Origin: Endozoicomonas elysicola
Lineage (GTDB): Bacteria > Pseudomonadota > Gammaproteobacteria > Pseudomonadales > Endozoicomonadaceae
NCBI RefSeq assembly: GCF_000710775.1
Contig: NZ_JOJP01000001.1
Location: 1,627,825-1,691,824 of the forward strand
Reading direction: 5' to 3'
DNA length: 64,000 nucleotides
In this document: positions 16,628-26,600 of the stretch, piece by piece
Layout of the letters: each line of letters begins with the position of its first letter
Position numbering within the stretch: position 1 is the first letter of the stretch
Translations under genes and position numbers: made by a program
Notes under the pieces: generated by a model
What the model was told of the DNA's origin: nothing
The model's input: the letters and a program-made list of their open reading frames with translations, nothing else
The model's database searches: none

Positions 16628-16960
16628 ATGGAGGTGATGCACAAAGAGGGAACATTTTTTCTAATCAGCTGTCAGGAAGGAGATAAAAAGGTGCATTCGG
16701 TTCAACTTTCACAGTCAACTATTGAGCAACTTCTGGCAGTAAAGCGGCGGATTAAAAAAGAGTTTGGTGAAATCATTAACCTGTCTGATGATTCGCTGGT
16801 TTTCCATTTAAAAGCGTATTGGCAGAAAACCGCCGTTCAAGAGACCAAAATGTTGCTCCAGCAATGTGTTAATAATCTGGGAGAGGAAGTGACTGCGCAG
16901 GTTGACCCAGTATGGCAGCCTGCAAAAAGGATTTATCGGGGGCAGGTGGTTAGTGGTTGA
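16628..16960 (+). CDS. Small unknown protein
   Basis: 110 residues, soluble, lysine-rich, with a helix-rich centre (QSTIEQLLAVKRRIKKEFG). ATG 16628 lacks a clear ribosome binding site. ATG 16637 (MHKEGTFF) is preceded by GGAGGTG, but that is too close to be ideal. No family recognised. It converges on the SCP2 gene, with a terminator hairpin between. Confidence 0.55.
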   Translation: MEVMHKEGTFFLISCQEGDKKVHSVQLSQSTIEQLLAVKRRIKKEFGEIINLSDDSLVFHLKAYWQKTAVQETKMLLQQCVNNLGEEVTAQVDPVWQPAKRIYRGQVVSG

Positions 16961-16966
16961 AAACAA

Positions 16967-16993
16967 AACAGGCTTCGGGGTAAGAAGCCTGTT
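16967..16993. terminator. Bidirectional-looking intrinsic terminator
   Basis: Perfect 10-bp stem, AACAGGCTTC (16967-16976) and GAAGCCTGTT (16984-16993), with a 7-nt loop. On the minus strand it is followed by TTGTTTTC, suiting termination of the SCP2 gene; on the plus strand it follows the 110-residue gene. Confidence 0.75.
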
Positions 16994-17036
16994 CATTAAA
17001 GCCGTGAAACCTCTTGGTAAAGAGGCAATGGCTTTA

Positions 17037-17351
17037 TTACTGCTTGAAAAATTCGCCCAGCTTGGAAGCCAGCATCATGTTGCCTTCAGTACGCAGTTTA
17101 CCAGTCATGAATGCCTGCATACCGTCCAGTTCTCCGCTCATCAGGCCAACAAAGGTTTCGCTGTCCATGATCAGGGTAACATGAGCGTCATCTTTGGTGC
17201 CTTCGGCAATTTCCAGAACGCCGTCTTCAATGGCAGCGTAGTAAGCCTTGTCATCAGTTAGGTCGAACTGGAAAGTCAGAGTCTGACCGGCCGCAGCAGA
17301 CTCGTCAAAACGGCCTTTGATATTTTCGAGAACTTCCTGAACAGTAGCCAT
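17037..17351 (-). CDS. SCP2 sterol-carrier-domain protein
   Basis: 104 residues, a stand-alone SCP2 domain: 'VLENIKGRFDESAA' at the N-terminus, 'DDAHVTLIMDSETFVGLMSGELDGMQAFMTGKL' in the centre (quoted in part: VTLIMDSETFVGLMSG), and 'GNMMLASKLGEFF' at the end. Such proteins bind fatty acids, acyl-CoA or other lipids. The start has GGAG with a 7-nt spacer (GGAGTAAACCATG). A hairpin lies in its 5' leader (17,382-17,410). No lipid-metabolism operon flanks it. Confidence 0.92.
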   Translation of the reverse strand: MATVQEVLENIKGRFDESAAAGQTLTFQFDLTDDKAYYAAIEDGVLEIAEGTKDDAHVTLIMDSETFVGLMSGELDGMQAFMTGKLRTEGNMMLASKLGEFFKQ

Positions 17352-17725
17352 GGTTTACTCCTTTCTCTTCTAAGGAAAGCGGACACCTGCTTCTGACAAC
17401 CAGAGGTGTCTGTTTATTTTATTGTTAGTAGCACGCTATTTAATCACGGCGGATTAGATTGCACGGTGGTATTGTTAACAGCATCACCAAGATGAGCATC
17501 GTCCATTCTGCCTATGCTTTGGCTGAGGTTATTAAAAGCTATGAAAAGCTTATATAGGCGGCAGATTATTATCAGGCAGCTTTCTAAATCCGGTCATTTT
17601 ATTCGAGACGAAGCATTATTTTTTTGTGGGTGTTTGATAAATGCAATACAGGATTATTTTATTAATTACCGTAGACTATGCTCAGAAATGCTTAACCACT
17701 GTCTTCTTGGATTAAGGGTATTTCT
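17352..17725. other. Divergent intergenic region between SCP2 and glutamine-synthetase-like genes
   Basis: This 374-bp AT-rich region holds the 17,382-17,410 hairpin followed by a T-rich tract. An ORF on the plus strand overlaps the next gene and looks spurious. Promoters for both neighbours should lie here, but I could not define boxes. Confidence 0.4.
17382..17425 (+). terminator. Terminator-like hairpin with U-tract in a divergent region
   Basis: GACACC...GGTGTC with an inner TCTG/CAGA pairing, followed on the plus strand by TGTTTATTTTATTGTT. No plus-strand gene ends here, so it may end an antisense or small RNA, attenuate the downstream ligase gene, or on the other strand serve as a leader hairpin of the SCP2 mRNA. 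Confidence 0.4.
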
Positions 17726-19060
17726 ATGTCTGTTGTTGCGGAACGGTTAGCTGAACAGTCAAGTTTATTGGTCCGTTTGTTATGGTGTGACAATGCGAAC
17801 TTGATTCGAGCCAAATCATTTCATCGTGACTCACTCGGAACGTTTCAGAATATGGGGATCGGCATTACTGCAGCCTGTCAGGCACTGTCAGTGATCAGTG
17901 ATGCGCTTTGTGCTGATACAGGGCTTTCAGGGACTGGTGAAAACTGGCTGCAACCGGACTGGAATACCTTGAAAATATCAGATTCTTCACAAGGGCATGC
18001 TGCGGTTATTGCTGATATCGTTCAGTCAGATGGTGAACCTTGGTCGTTATGCCCAAGAAATTTTCTGAAGCGAATGATTGGCAAATTAAGTGATGAGTTT
18101 GGCTTGTCTATTAAAGTGGGCTTTGAATATGAATTCTACCTGATGGAGGAAAAAGAGGACGAGTGGGTACCTGCGGAGGATTTTACCTATGCATCCGACC
18201 ACGGGTTTTCAGTTTTACAGCCTCTGGTTGATGACATTATCCAAAGCCTTGATAAGCAGACTATCAAGGTTAGAACCGCCCATGCGGAAAGTGGACCCGG
18301 GCAGCTGGAGATGTCCCTGGACTACGGCGATGCTCTGAAGACTGCCGATGATCAGCTTTTCTTTCGTAAAACCGTGCATGCCATGGCTCGTCAGCATGGC
18401 TATGCAGCTTCTTTCCTGCCGAAAATTTTTGCGGACCAGTGTGGCTCAGGTATGCATCTGCACCTGAGTTTATGGCAAGAAGGAAGCAATATTCTTGCTG
18501 ATGGTCACTCCCGAAAACTCTCCCCGGAAGCCGAGCATTTTGTCGCCGGTATTCTTCATCACCTGCCCGCATTGACAGCGGTGACTACACCAACCTGTAA
18601 CTCATTCCGCCGCATTACTCCGCACTGCTGGAGTGGAGCTTTTACGGCCTGGGGGTGGGATAACCGGGAAGCAGCGATAAGAATTCCGAGTCAGCCAGGG
18701 CAGGTAGCTCCGTCAAATATTGAATTGAAAACCATGGATGCCAGTGCAAACCCTTACCTGGCCCTGGGTAGTATCATTGCTTCAGGGATCGATGGGTTGA
18801 GAAATAAGATGGGGTTGAATGAGGAGTGCAGTATCGACCCTGGGTGTATGTCGGAGCAAGAACGTGAAAAAGCAGCTATCAGAGCTTTACCGGAAGATCT
18901 GTCTACAGCATTAGACTGTTTCCGGGAAAATAATGTGCTGCTCAAGGCCATGGGAGACGGATTGGCAAAATCCTATCTGGGGGTTAAGCAGACAGAGAAT
19001 AATCATTTCTCGGAACTGTCTCTGGAGGATGAGGTAAATATGCTGCTTCAGCGTTATTAA
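17726..19060 (+). CDS. Glutamine synthetase family protein (gamma-glutamyl ligase type)
   Basis: 444 residues from ATG 17726 with AAGGG 7-8 nt upstream. GS fold landmarks: 'GFEYEFYL' (metal-binding Glu), 'AESGPGQLEMSL' (Glu-rich site), 'GSGMHLHLSLW' (His metal ligand), 'NSFRRITPHCWSG' (substrate Arg), 'RIPSQPGQ' and 'ELKTMDASANPYLAL'. The N-terminal domain is shorter and diverged from GlnA, and there is no adenylylation-site loop that I can identify. It is more like PuuA/GlnT-type gamma-glutamyl-amine ligases than housekeeping GlnA. Substrate unknown; the TauD-like gene follows 130 nt later. Confidence 0.88.
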   Translation: MSVVAERLAEQSSLLVRLLWCDNANLIRAKSFHRDSLGTFQNMGIGITAACQALSVISDALCADTGLSGTGENWLQPDWNTLKISDSSQGHAAVIADIVQSDGEPWSLCPRNFLKRMIGKLSDEFGLSIKVGFEYEFYLMEEKEDEWVPAEDFTYASDHGFSVLQPLVDDIIQSLDKQTIKVRTAHAESGPGQLEMSLDYGDALKTADDQLFFRKTVHAMARQHGYAASFLPKIFADQCGSGMHLHLSLWQEGSNILADGHSRKLSPEAEHFVAGILHHLPALTAVTTPTCNSFRRITPHCWSGAFTAWGWDNREAAIRIPSQPGQVAPSNIELKTMDASANPYLALGSIIASGIDGLRNKMGLNEECSIDPGCMSEQEREKAAIRALPEDLSTALDCFRENNVLLKAMGDGLAKSYLGVKQTENNHFSELSLEDEVNMLLQRY

Positions 19061-19189
19061 GACAGTTCAAACTAAACCCCTGGGTGGTTTTACAGTTCTC
19101 AATCTGTGCAGAGCCTTGAGACTTGTTTCGACAAATGAATGTTGCTGGCTAAGCTGTTATAAATCGTAGTCAGCATAATCATTGGCAGC

Positions 19190-20050
19190 ATGGATCAAAC
19201 CGATATTAACTATAAAACCATTCGGGTCACTCCTAATTCTGGTGCACTGGGTGCCTGGGTAGAAGGGATTGATGCAAATAGACCCCTTTTATCTGAAACG
19301 TTCAGAGAGTTACAGAGCGCGTTTATCCGATACAAGGTACTCTTTTTTCCTAACCAGAATTTAGCCACAGAGGCGTTTCTTGAGTTTTCCAGTCAATGGG
19401 GGAAAGTGCTGCAAAACCCTTACTTTGAACCACTGGGTAATTCGTCTGAGATTACAGAAATCATTAAGCGACCTGATGACTCAAGAAATATTGGGCGTTC
19501 ATGGCATATGGATTTTGCCTTTGATTCAGAGCCTACCAACGTCAATTTGCTGATGGCGAAAAAGCTCCCAAGGCAGGGAGGTGATACTCTCTTCTGCGAT
19601 TTGAATAAGGCTTTTAAAGCACTCTCTCCCGGATTACAGCAAACGCTGAAAAGCCTGAAGGTGGTGAACAGTAATCGAAATATTCTTCATGCTGCCCAGC
19701 ATGAAGAGGAGTTCAAAGGGAGACTCCCTAAAAACAATACAGAAGTGATAAATATTCATCCTGCGGTGATCCATAACCCTGATAATGGTGAAGACTCTTT
19801 GTTTATCAGTGCTACTGCTACGGAGTGTTTTAACCAGTGGTCGGTTGAAGAATCAAAGCTATTGCTGGACTACCTTTTTGCCCACGTTGGCAGACCTGAT
19901 TTTTGCTGCCGGTTTTCCTGGGAAGAGGGTATGGTTGCATTGTGGAATAATCTATACACCCTGCACTATGCAGTTAATGACTATCCTGGTGAAGAACGAA
20001 TAATGCATAGGATTGCACTGGCAGGAAAGCCACTGATTGCAGCATGCTGA
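19190..20050 (+). CDS. TauD/TfdA-family Fe(II)/2-oxoglutarate dioxygenase
   Basis: 286 residues. Iron ligands His106-x-Asp108 (SWHMDFAF) and distal His259 (LHYAVNDYP), with the 2-oxoglutarate Arg274 (MHRIALAG), show the same spacing as in TauD. It hydroxylates a small substrate such as taurine, sulfonates, or related compounds. The usual 'WDNR' before the distal His reads 'WNNLYT', so taurine itself should not be assumed. It follows the glutamine-synthetase-like ligase on the same strand, and no sulfonate transporter is nearby. Confidence 0.92.
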   Translation: MDQTDINYKTIRVTPNSGALGAWVEGIDANRPLLSETFRELQSAFIRYKVLFFPNQNLATEAFLEFSSQWGKVLQNPYFEPLGNSSEITEIIKRPDDSRNIGRSWHMDFAFDSEPTNVNLLMAKKLPRQGGDTLFCDLNKAFKALSPGLQQTLKSLKVVNSNRNILHAAQHEEEFKGRLPKNNTEVINIHPAVIHNPDNGEDSLFISATATECFNQWSVEESKLLLDYLFAHVGRPDFCCRFSWEEGMVALWNNLYTLHYAVNDYPGEERIMHRIALAGKPLIAAC

Positions 20051-20061
20051 AATTCACCTCA

Positions 20062-20095
20062 GGTATGGTTCTATTGTATATTTTTGAACCATACC
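20062..20095. terminator. Hairpin between convergent genes
   Basis: Perfect 10-bp stem, GGTATGGTTC (20062-20071) and GAACCATACC (20086-20095), with a T-rich 14-nt loop, between the dioxygenase and the convergent HAD gene. Confidence 0.55.
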
Positions 20096-20116
20096 CATGA
20101 TGGAAATATAAAAAAA

Positions 20117-21028
20117 TCAGAGGCTTGGGGCGATGTAGTGAGGACTGATTCCTGTATCGGCAATGACTTTCATTATGTCTTCATTCTGGTAAACCCCACA
20201 TTGCAGCAGTAATGTTTTAAACCCCATGGCATTACCTCCAAGAATATCCGTGTAGAGGGTATCACCGACCATCAATACTCTGGATGGATCTGTAATCTGA
20301 TGCTGCTTAATCACCATTGAAAAAATCGAACTGTCTGGTTTGCCGAACAGTATTGGCTTGGCTTTCTGAGCTGTTTGCTCAACCAGGTCTGCCAGAAAGT
20401 AGCCGGGTGTTGCGGTGACATGGTCGCCATGAGGTGCACCGATATCAGGATTGCCCACCACTAAGTTGAACTGACGGCCATTGGCACTGTTTGCCAGATT
20501 CTCCTGCATTTTAGCCGTCCAGCCTGCTCCGGTCAGGAACAACAAGGTATCGACTTCGCCCGGAATCTCACCGTTGCAACCATTGAGTCGAATCATGCCT
20601 TCCAGCAGATGATTCGACGGATGCTCAAGAGGGGCTATGACACCAATATTGCCCTTATTCGTCAGCGTATTGAGGTACTGCTCGGTAATATCAAGGCTGG
20701 TCAGTACTTCATCTCCTGAGAAGTCAAAGCCACGGGCTTGATACTTTTCTGCAGCAACAGAATGGTTGGTCAGCGTATCGTTTGAAACCACACAAAATGG
20801 GATGTTGCTTTCTCTGAGTTGCTGTATTGCTTCGGCTGCCCCGTCGATGGGCGTGCTACCACGACACAAGACGCCATAGGAGTCCAGCAGAATCAGGTCA
20901 AACTGTTTCATGATGTCTTTCAGACCATCAACAAATTCAGGAGGAGACTGTGGGTTGGCAATGGCTGGATACCAGTCAAGGTGACGGGCATATATCTCGT
21001 TCAGAGAGTCAGGGGAAAGAACAATCAT
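20117..21028 (-). CDS. NagD-like HAD-superfamily IIA phosphatase-like protein
   Basis: 303 residues. HAD motif I is 'LILLDSYGVL': the nucleophile Asp49 is present, but the usual second Asp (acid/base) is Tyr51. Motif II is 'FCVVSNDT'. Motif III/IV is 'LFGKPDSSIF' and 'VLMVGDTLYTDILGG', giving the Lys and the Asp pair. The cap domain is of type C2, as in NagD. A related HAD-IIA subfamily has Trp at the position of Tyr51 ('DVWGVL'), so the protein may still be active. Substrate unknown; 4-nitrophenyl or sugar phosphate hydrolysis is typical of the family. Confidence 0.85.
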   Translation of the reverse strand: MIVLSPDSLNEIYARHLDWYPAIANPQSPPEFVDGLKDIMKQFDLILLDSYGVLCRGSTPIDGAAEAIQQLRESNIPFCVVSNDTLTNHSVAAEKYQARGFDFSGDEVLTSLDITEQYLNTLTNKGNIGVIAPLEHPSNHLLEGMIRLNGCNGEIPGEVDTLLFLTGAGWTAKMQENLANSANGRQFNLVVGNPDIGAPHGDHVTATPGYFLADLVEQTAQKAKPILFGKPDSSIFSMVIKQHQITDPSRVLMVGDTLYTDILGGNAMGFKTLLLQCGVYQNEDIMKVIADTGISPHYIAPSL

Positions 21029-21196
21029 GCTTGGCAGCCTGGTACTTTGAATGAAGGTAATTTACCAGGCTGATTATACCAGAAGTCAGTTTGGTAAACG
21101 CCCAAAAGCCTGTGATGCCTGTTGCCTCAGCAAAGCAGGATATTTTTTTTGTGCTAGTTTGAAGGGTTCTTTCTCTAGCCGTTGAGGTAGTTGGTT

Positions 21197-22837
21197 GTGA
21201 GACCAAATTGCATTGTCAAAGCAGTCTGTTTTCTTTTTCTGGCAGTCTCGATATGTGGGTATACTGCGGAGCGAGTGACTACCGACTTACAACAAGTGTA
21301 TTCGGAAGATCAGGGGGTTAGGGATTCGATCATTAAAATCTATGCCTCATTCAATCAATATGACCATCAGAATCCATGGACCAACCTTGGGCCAAGGCAG
21401 AAATACGGCTCCGGAGCAATTATTCAGCTGCCAGACAGTGATCAGAGAGTGGTGTTAACCAACAGTCATGTCATCAGTGCTCATACTTATATTGAAGGCA
21501 GGAAAAATGGTCAGACGGATCGCTACAAGCTAAAGCCTTTATGGGTATCACACGAATTGGACCTGGCATTGCTCGTTCCCTTCCATGACCATGAGGAGGC
21601 TGCCTTTTTCAGTGGCACCACCCCAATTCCTCTTGGCAAGGTACCGCCTCTGCAGACAGATTTGATGCTTCTTGGTTATCCCATCGGCGGTGATACGATC
21701 AGTGCAACAAAAGGTGTTTTATCCCGACTGGAGTATCAGCCATACAGTAATTCCGGTTTCGCATTTCTGGCTGGGCAGATTGATGCAGCCAGTAACCCGG
21801 GCAATAGTGGTGGGCCTGCAGTAGTGAATGGGGAAATTATTGGTGTGTTGATGCAGGGCTTCAGCCCTTTTGAAGCCAGCAATATCGCTCATATTGTGCC
21901 TGTAAACATCATACGCCACTTTCTACAGGACGTTTCTGATGGACAGTACAGTGGTATTCCCAGTCTGGGTATCGAAACGGAAGAGCTTGAGAACGGCTTC
22001 TTTAAAAAGCTCTATGGTGTGAAAGAAAACAAAGGGGTTCTGGTTCGCCATGTCATTCCGGGTTCTGCGGCTGACGGTATCTTACAGCCGGATGATGTCA
22101 TTCTGGAACTGGACGGGCATGCGGTTGGTCATGATAAAACCATTGTTTTTCGTGGCAGTGAACGGGTGTCCATGGACTATGTCGTTCATTCCAGGCAGGT
22201 TGGAGAGGCACTCGATATCCGTGTTATTCGCGACAAGCAGGAGCAGGATCTGACCGTTATTCTCTCCCAGCCTGTGAATAATGATTTGTTACTGGGTGTC
22301 GATGGTGCGTCTGCACCTTCCTACTTTATTTATCAGGGGCTGGTGTTTACTAAAGTGACCAGAGAGCTGCTGATGGGGGCTGGGCATGACCTGATTTCCT
22401 TTGCAGGCCTTACGCCGGTGCTGCTCAATAATTTCCGGTTTGCTGATGAAGATGAAATTGTTGTAATCCTGAAGGTCCTACCCCACGAGGCAAATCGGGG
22501 TTACCACAATATGTTTCTGAGAAGAGTCGACAGTGTTGGTTCTGAAAAGGTCAGAAACCTCAAACAGCTGGTAAATTTGATCGAGTCTGAAGAGCAGGAT
22601 TTTCTGGAACTGAATACTGGCTATAAGGGCTTGGAGAAAATTGTCCTGAATACTCATCTGGCAGAGATCGTAAATGCTGAAGTTATGTGGCTTAACGGTA
22701 TTCAGCATGATCGCTCTAAAAACTTCCGAGTAAAGGAATGTAAGTTTGTTGATGACAATATTCAAAAACGGGATGAGGTTGATATGAATGAGCCTCTCTT
22801 GCAGCAGTATAGAGAGATGATTGCTGCTGGAGGTTAA
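21197..22837 (+). CDS. Secreted trypsin-like serine protease with PDZ domain (DegP-like)
   Basis: About 546 residues from GTG 21197, with GAGG 9 nt upstream; TTG 21191 is too close to that site. A signal peptide is visible (VKAVCFLFLAVSICGYTA). Catalytic triad His91 (TNSHVIS), Asp122 (HELDLALL) and Ser204 (NPGNSGGPA). One PDZ-like domain follows (GVLVRHVIPGSAADGILQPD), then about 200 residues that resemble a second, diverged PDZ repeat. Closest general type is the plant/bacterial Deg-like proteases rather than E. coli DegP. A role in envelope quality control or extracellular proteolysis is inferred. Confidence 0.88.
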   Translation: MRPNCIVKAVCFLFLAVSICGYTAERVTTDLQQVYSEDQGVRDSIIKIYASFNQYDHQNPWTNLGPRQKYGSGAIIQLPDSDQRVVLTNSHVISAHTYIEGRKNGQTDRYKLKPLWVSHELDLALLVPFHDHEEAAFFSGTTPIPLGKVPPLQTDLMLLGYPIGGDTISATKGVLSRLEYQPYSNSGFAFLAGQIDAASNPGNSGGPAVVNGEIIGVLMQGFSPFEASNIAHIVPVNIIRHFLQDVSDGQYSGIPSLGIETEELENGFFKKLYGVKENKGVLVRHVIPGSAADGILQPDDVILELDGHAVGHDKTIVFRGSERVSMDYVVHSRQVGEALDIRVIRDKQEQDLTVILSQPVNNDLLLGVDGASAPSYFIYQGLVFTKVTRELLMGAGHDLISFAGLTPVLLNNFRFADEDEIVVILKVLPHEANRGYHNMFLRRVDSVGSEKVRNLKQLVNLIESEEQDFLELNTGYKGLEKIVLNTHLAEIVNAEVMWLNGIQHDRSKNFRVKECKFVDDNIQKRDEVDMNEPLLQQYREMIAAGG

Positions 22838-22884
22838 AGTAATTTTCTGATGTTGAGGGATTTTAAGATTTTTTAGTGTTGTTG

Positions 22885-22920
22885 AATGGCCAGTTTTATG
22901 ATTTTGGCAGACTGGCCATT
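22885..22920 (+). terminator. Terminator-like hairpin after the protease gene
   Basis: AATGGCCAGT (22885-22894) and ACTGGCCATT (22911-22920), a perfect 10-bp stem followed by TTGTCTG, 48 nt after the protease stop. Confidence 0.6.
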
Positions 22921-22969
22921 TTGTCTGCTAAAAATAATGTTTCAGTGATCTGGAGCGATAAAAAAGGGT

Positions 22970-23581
22970 ATGTCCTCCCTGACGCTGAGATCATTAATGT
23001 CTATTCAGTTTAAATATGCTGTTCCAGCTTGTGCTCTGATCTTCTTTGCAAGCATTTCCGGTTTAAGCTTGGCTGCTTCCAACAATGTAGAAGAATCTAT
23101 CAGAAAGGAAATGGAAAGTTGGCAGACGGTAAAGGTGCGAGAGAAAGAGAGCCTTGCTCTCAGAACCGTATTTAGTTGCACCTTTTACACCGCTAAACCA
23201 CACACCAGCTATCCCGATGGCACCACGATGTCAGGCGGTGGAGTACTGTTTTATGAGAATGGCAGGGTAATCAAAAGTCTTTTCAGGCCTTCTGCATTTG
23301 CTTCATCAAATGATGAGCCAATGCCTGAGTTGCGGGCTTGCCTGAATGAAAACTTTCTTATTACCAACCCGGAAGAAGCCGGTGTATTGGCTGAAGCGCT
23401 GGAAAAGCTGTTTGCACAGAACTCATCTTTTCCGGAAGACGCTGAAATCAAACGGTTTCAAAATGGCTGGGTCATTATCAACGATGAGTTTTTTGGGAAA
23501 AGGCAAGGCTATATTATTACCACTAACTCCGAAGGTGCTATTTTGCGTGTTGGATACTCTGTAAACATTGATGGTTACTAG
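22970..23581 (+). CDS. Secreted unknown protein
   Basis: 203 residues. ATG 22997 (MSIQFKYAVPAC) would give a cleaner signal peptide (VPACALIFFASISGLSLAA) than the upstream ATG at 22970. The mature part is about 165 residues with two cysteines (FSCTFYT, LRACLNE) that could form a disulfide. No family recognised. It sits between the protease terminator and a strong bidirectional terminator, so it is its own transcription unit. Confidence 0.7.
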   Translation: MSSLTLRSLMSIQFKYAVPACALIFFASISGLSLAASNNVEESIRKEMESWQTVKVREKESLALRTVFSCTFYTAKPHTSYPDGTTMSGGGVLFYENGRVIKSLFRPSAFASSNDEPMPELRACLNENFLITNPEEAGVLAEALEKLFAQNSSFPEDAEIKRFQNGWVIINDEFFGKRQGYIITTNSEGAILRVGYSVNIDGY

Positions 23582-23596
23582 GAGGCGTTCTCATTC

Positions 23597-23630
23597 AAAA
23601 CAGGACTCATGAAGAGTCCTGTTTTATTTT
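23597..23630. terminator. Strong bidirectional intrinsic terminator
   Basis: Perfect 12-bp stem, AAAACAGGACTC (23597-23608) and GAGTCCTGTTTT (23614-23625), with a 5-nt loop, followed by ATTTT on the plus strand and TGAATGAG on the other side. It separates the secreted protein gene from the convergent RND pump gene. Confidence 0.85.
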
Positions 23631-23635
23631 GGAAC

Positions 23636-26600
23636 TTAATACTTTACGCGGTAAAACAGTGAATAAAGCACGGGCACCAGACCCAGTGTCAAAATGGTTG
23701 AGAACAGCAAGCCGGCAATAATAGCCACGGCCATAGGTTCCCACATCTCACCACCTCCCAGGTAAAGAGGAATCATCCCAAGCACGGTGGTGGCCGTTGT
23801 TAGCAGGATCGGGCGCAGACGACGCTGAGCCGCAACAATAATCGCTTCCTGAGCTGAAAGCCCATTGTCATCAATCTCATATTTGATCCGTTCCAGCAGA
23901 ACAATGGCATTGTTGATCACAATACCGGCCAGAGAGATGACACCCAGTAACGTCATAAACCCAAAGAAGGATTGAGCTGTCAGTAGCCCGATAATAACGC
24001 CAATCATACCCAATGGAATCGTGGCTAGAATAATGGCGGGTTTACGCAGAGAGTTAAACTGTGCCACCAACAGGATCAAGATGAGAAATGCAGCCATAGG
24101 CAGCTTTTCACCAATGGACTGGTTGGCTTTACCCGAACTCTCAGCTTCTCCACCCAGCTCATATCGGTAGCCTGCTGGCCAACGATGGGAATGCTCATCC
24201 AGCCAGGGCTGAAGCTGTGCAAAACCTTCTGCTGCCGTCATACCCGGTGTCAGCTGAGCTCCCACCGATACGGTTTTCAAACCATCACGGCGAAGGATTT
24301 GTGCCGGCTCCCACACTACCTCGATATCAGCAACCTGTTTGAGGGTGACCGATTCACCAGTGGACTGGATATAAACAGAAAGTGTTTCCAGTTTGTCGAT
24401 ATCCTGCCTGTCAGCCTCCACAGACCTCAGGAGCACTGGAATAGCATCTTCACCTTCCCGGTACTGAGTTAACTCAAGCCCGCTCAGACCACTTTGCAGA
24501 GAAATAGCGATGTCCTGACTGGTGGCTCCCACCCTCAATGCTCGTGACTGATTAATCACCACTTTCAACTTCTTGATTCGTTGCCCCCAGTCATCGCTGA
24601 TATTTTTCAGTCCGTTGATTTGGGCCATTTCAGCTTTTAACTGTTCGACCAGCGAGAACAACTGATCAGTCTCTTTACCATAGAGTCTGATCTCTACCGG
24701 GTTAGTAATGGATACGCCACTCTCTATACGGCGACTGGTGATCTGAAGATCCGGAAAGTTGTCAAAGGCGTAACTGTCCAGCTTATCAATCATGCCACCA
24801 ATCGCGTCCGAAGAAGTGGTATTAATGACCATCATTGCATAATTAGGGCTGGCCGGCTCCGGGCTATGCTGGAGAACAAATCGTGGCCCTCCGGTTCCAA
24901 TATGACTGATCCAGCTGATAACGCCTTCAGTGCGGGCGCCATTTATCTTCATCTCCTCTGTTATAAAGGCTTCGAGCTCTTTAATAATCGCTTCAGTCCG
25001 CTCTATTGCAGTTCCCAGGGGAAGTTCGAGTTCGGTTTTAAAGTAGAGCCGATCTGAAGGAGGGAAAAAGATTTTGGGCACGTACTTAAAGCCACTCATC
25101 ACCACTGCGAACAACACAGCCGTAGCGGCAAGTGAAATCACCCTGTGTTTTAAAACCCAGGTCAGCAGTTCCCTATATCTCTGGTAAAAACCACGGTTGT
25201 AGTCCGTGCTCTCCTTCTTGGGTTTCAGGAATTGAACACAGAGTAGCGGTATCAGCGTCATGGACAGCAACCATGAGCAGAGAAGAGTGATAGTCACGAC
25301 CAGAAACAGAGAGGCGGTGAACTCACCAACTGCTGATTCTGCTAAGTAAATGGGTAAAAAAGCGGCGGCGGTCGTTAAGGAAGAAGTAAGCAGTGGAACG
25401 CGAAGCTCACTGGCAGAATCAATGGCAGCTTCTACCGGCTTCTTACCATTGTTCATCTGAACCATGATGCTCTCGGCCATAACAATGCCATTATCCACCA
25501 ACATGCCCAGTGCGATAATTAATGCAGCCAGCGAGATCTGATCCAGGCCAATATCGAAGAACGACATCACCAGCATTGCTGAAATCATGCTCATCGGGAT
25601 CAGTGATGCAACAATCAGCCCGGTGCGTGGCCCCAAGGCAACCAGCATAACCGCTGCAACCACCAGAACAGCCTGAATCAGGTTGCTGACAAAGTCATTG
25701 ACCTTATCCTCTACCTCTTTTGGGGAAAAGTTAATAACGTTGAAATCAATCCCGATGGGGTAGGTTTGATTAAGGTAGTTGAGTACCTCCTGAACCTGTT
25801 CACCCATCCGGATATTGTTGCCTCCTTCCCGCATGGAAAGGCCAAGCCCAAGAGCCTGTTGGCCAGAGGAGTGAACTTTGGAAGAGGCTGGATCAACGTA
25901 GCCACGCTTAACAGTCGCAATGTCTTCCAGGTAAACAACGTTGTTGCTACCGGGAATGGAGACAATGGTGTGACGAATATCATCTACAGATTCAAAGTTA
26001 CCGCTTGGTTCCAGCTCAATGCGCTCCATATCCAGCGTAATTGCCCCACCGGGAACCACAATATTGCGGTTCTCAAGCATTTGCATCAGCTGGGTGGGAG
26101 AGAGCCCAAGTTCTGAAAGGCGTGCATTGTTGTATTCAATAAAAATACGCTCTTCCTGGGCGCCATAGATTTCTACCTTGGCGACTTCCGGAACCCTGAG
26201 AAACTCATCCCTGGCCTGATCGGCAATATCTTTCAGTTCGGCATAGGTAAACTCAGGTCCAGTGAGTGTTACGACAATGCCAAACACATCACCAAACTCG
26301 TCATTGACCTCTGGTCCAATGACGCCATCGGGCATATCTTTAGCTGCACTCTCTATTTTGCGCCTCAGGTTATCCCAGATCGGGCGCATATTGGTGTAGC
26401 TTTCCTGAATACTGACTGTGATGATGGATATACCGGTTCGAGAGGTGCTTTTCACAAAATCCAGTTCGGGAATTTCCTGAATCACCTTTTCCAGCTTGTC
26501 GGTAATCAGTTGTTCAACCCGTTCCGGACTGGCTCCAGGAAAGTGAGTGATGACTTTGGCAACTCGAATGACAAATCCGGGGTCGTAGGCTCTTGGCAGA

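Noticed and set aside
17514-17750. 78-codon ORF upstream of and overlapping the glutamine-synthetase-like gene
   Set aside because: No ribosome binding site, biased hydrophobic/basic composition of AT-rich non-coding DNA, and overlap with a well supported start.
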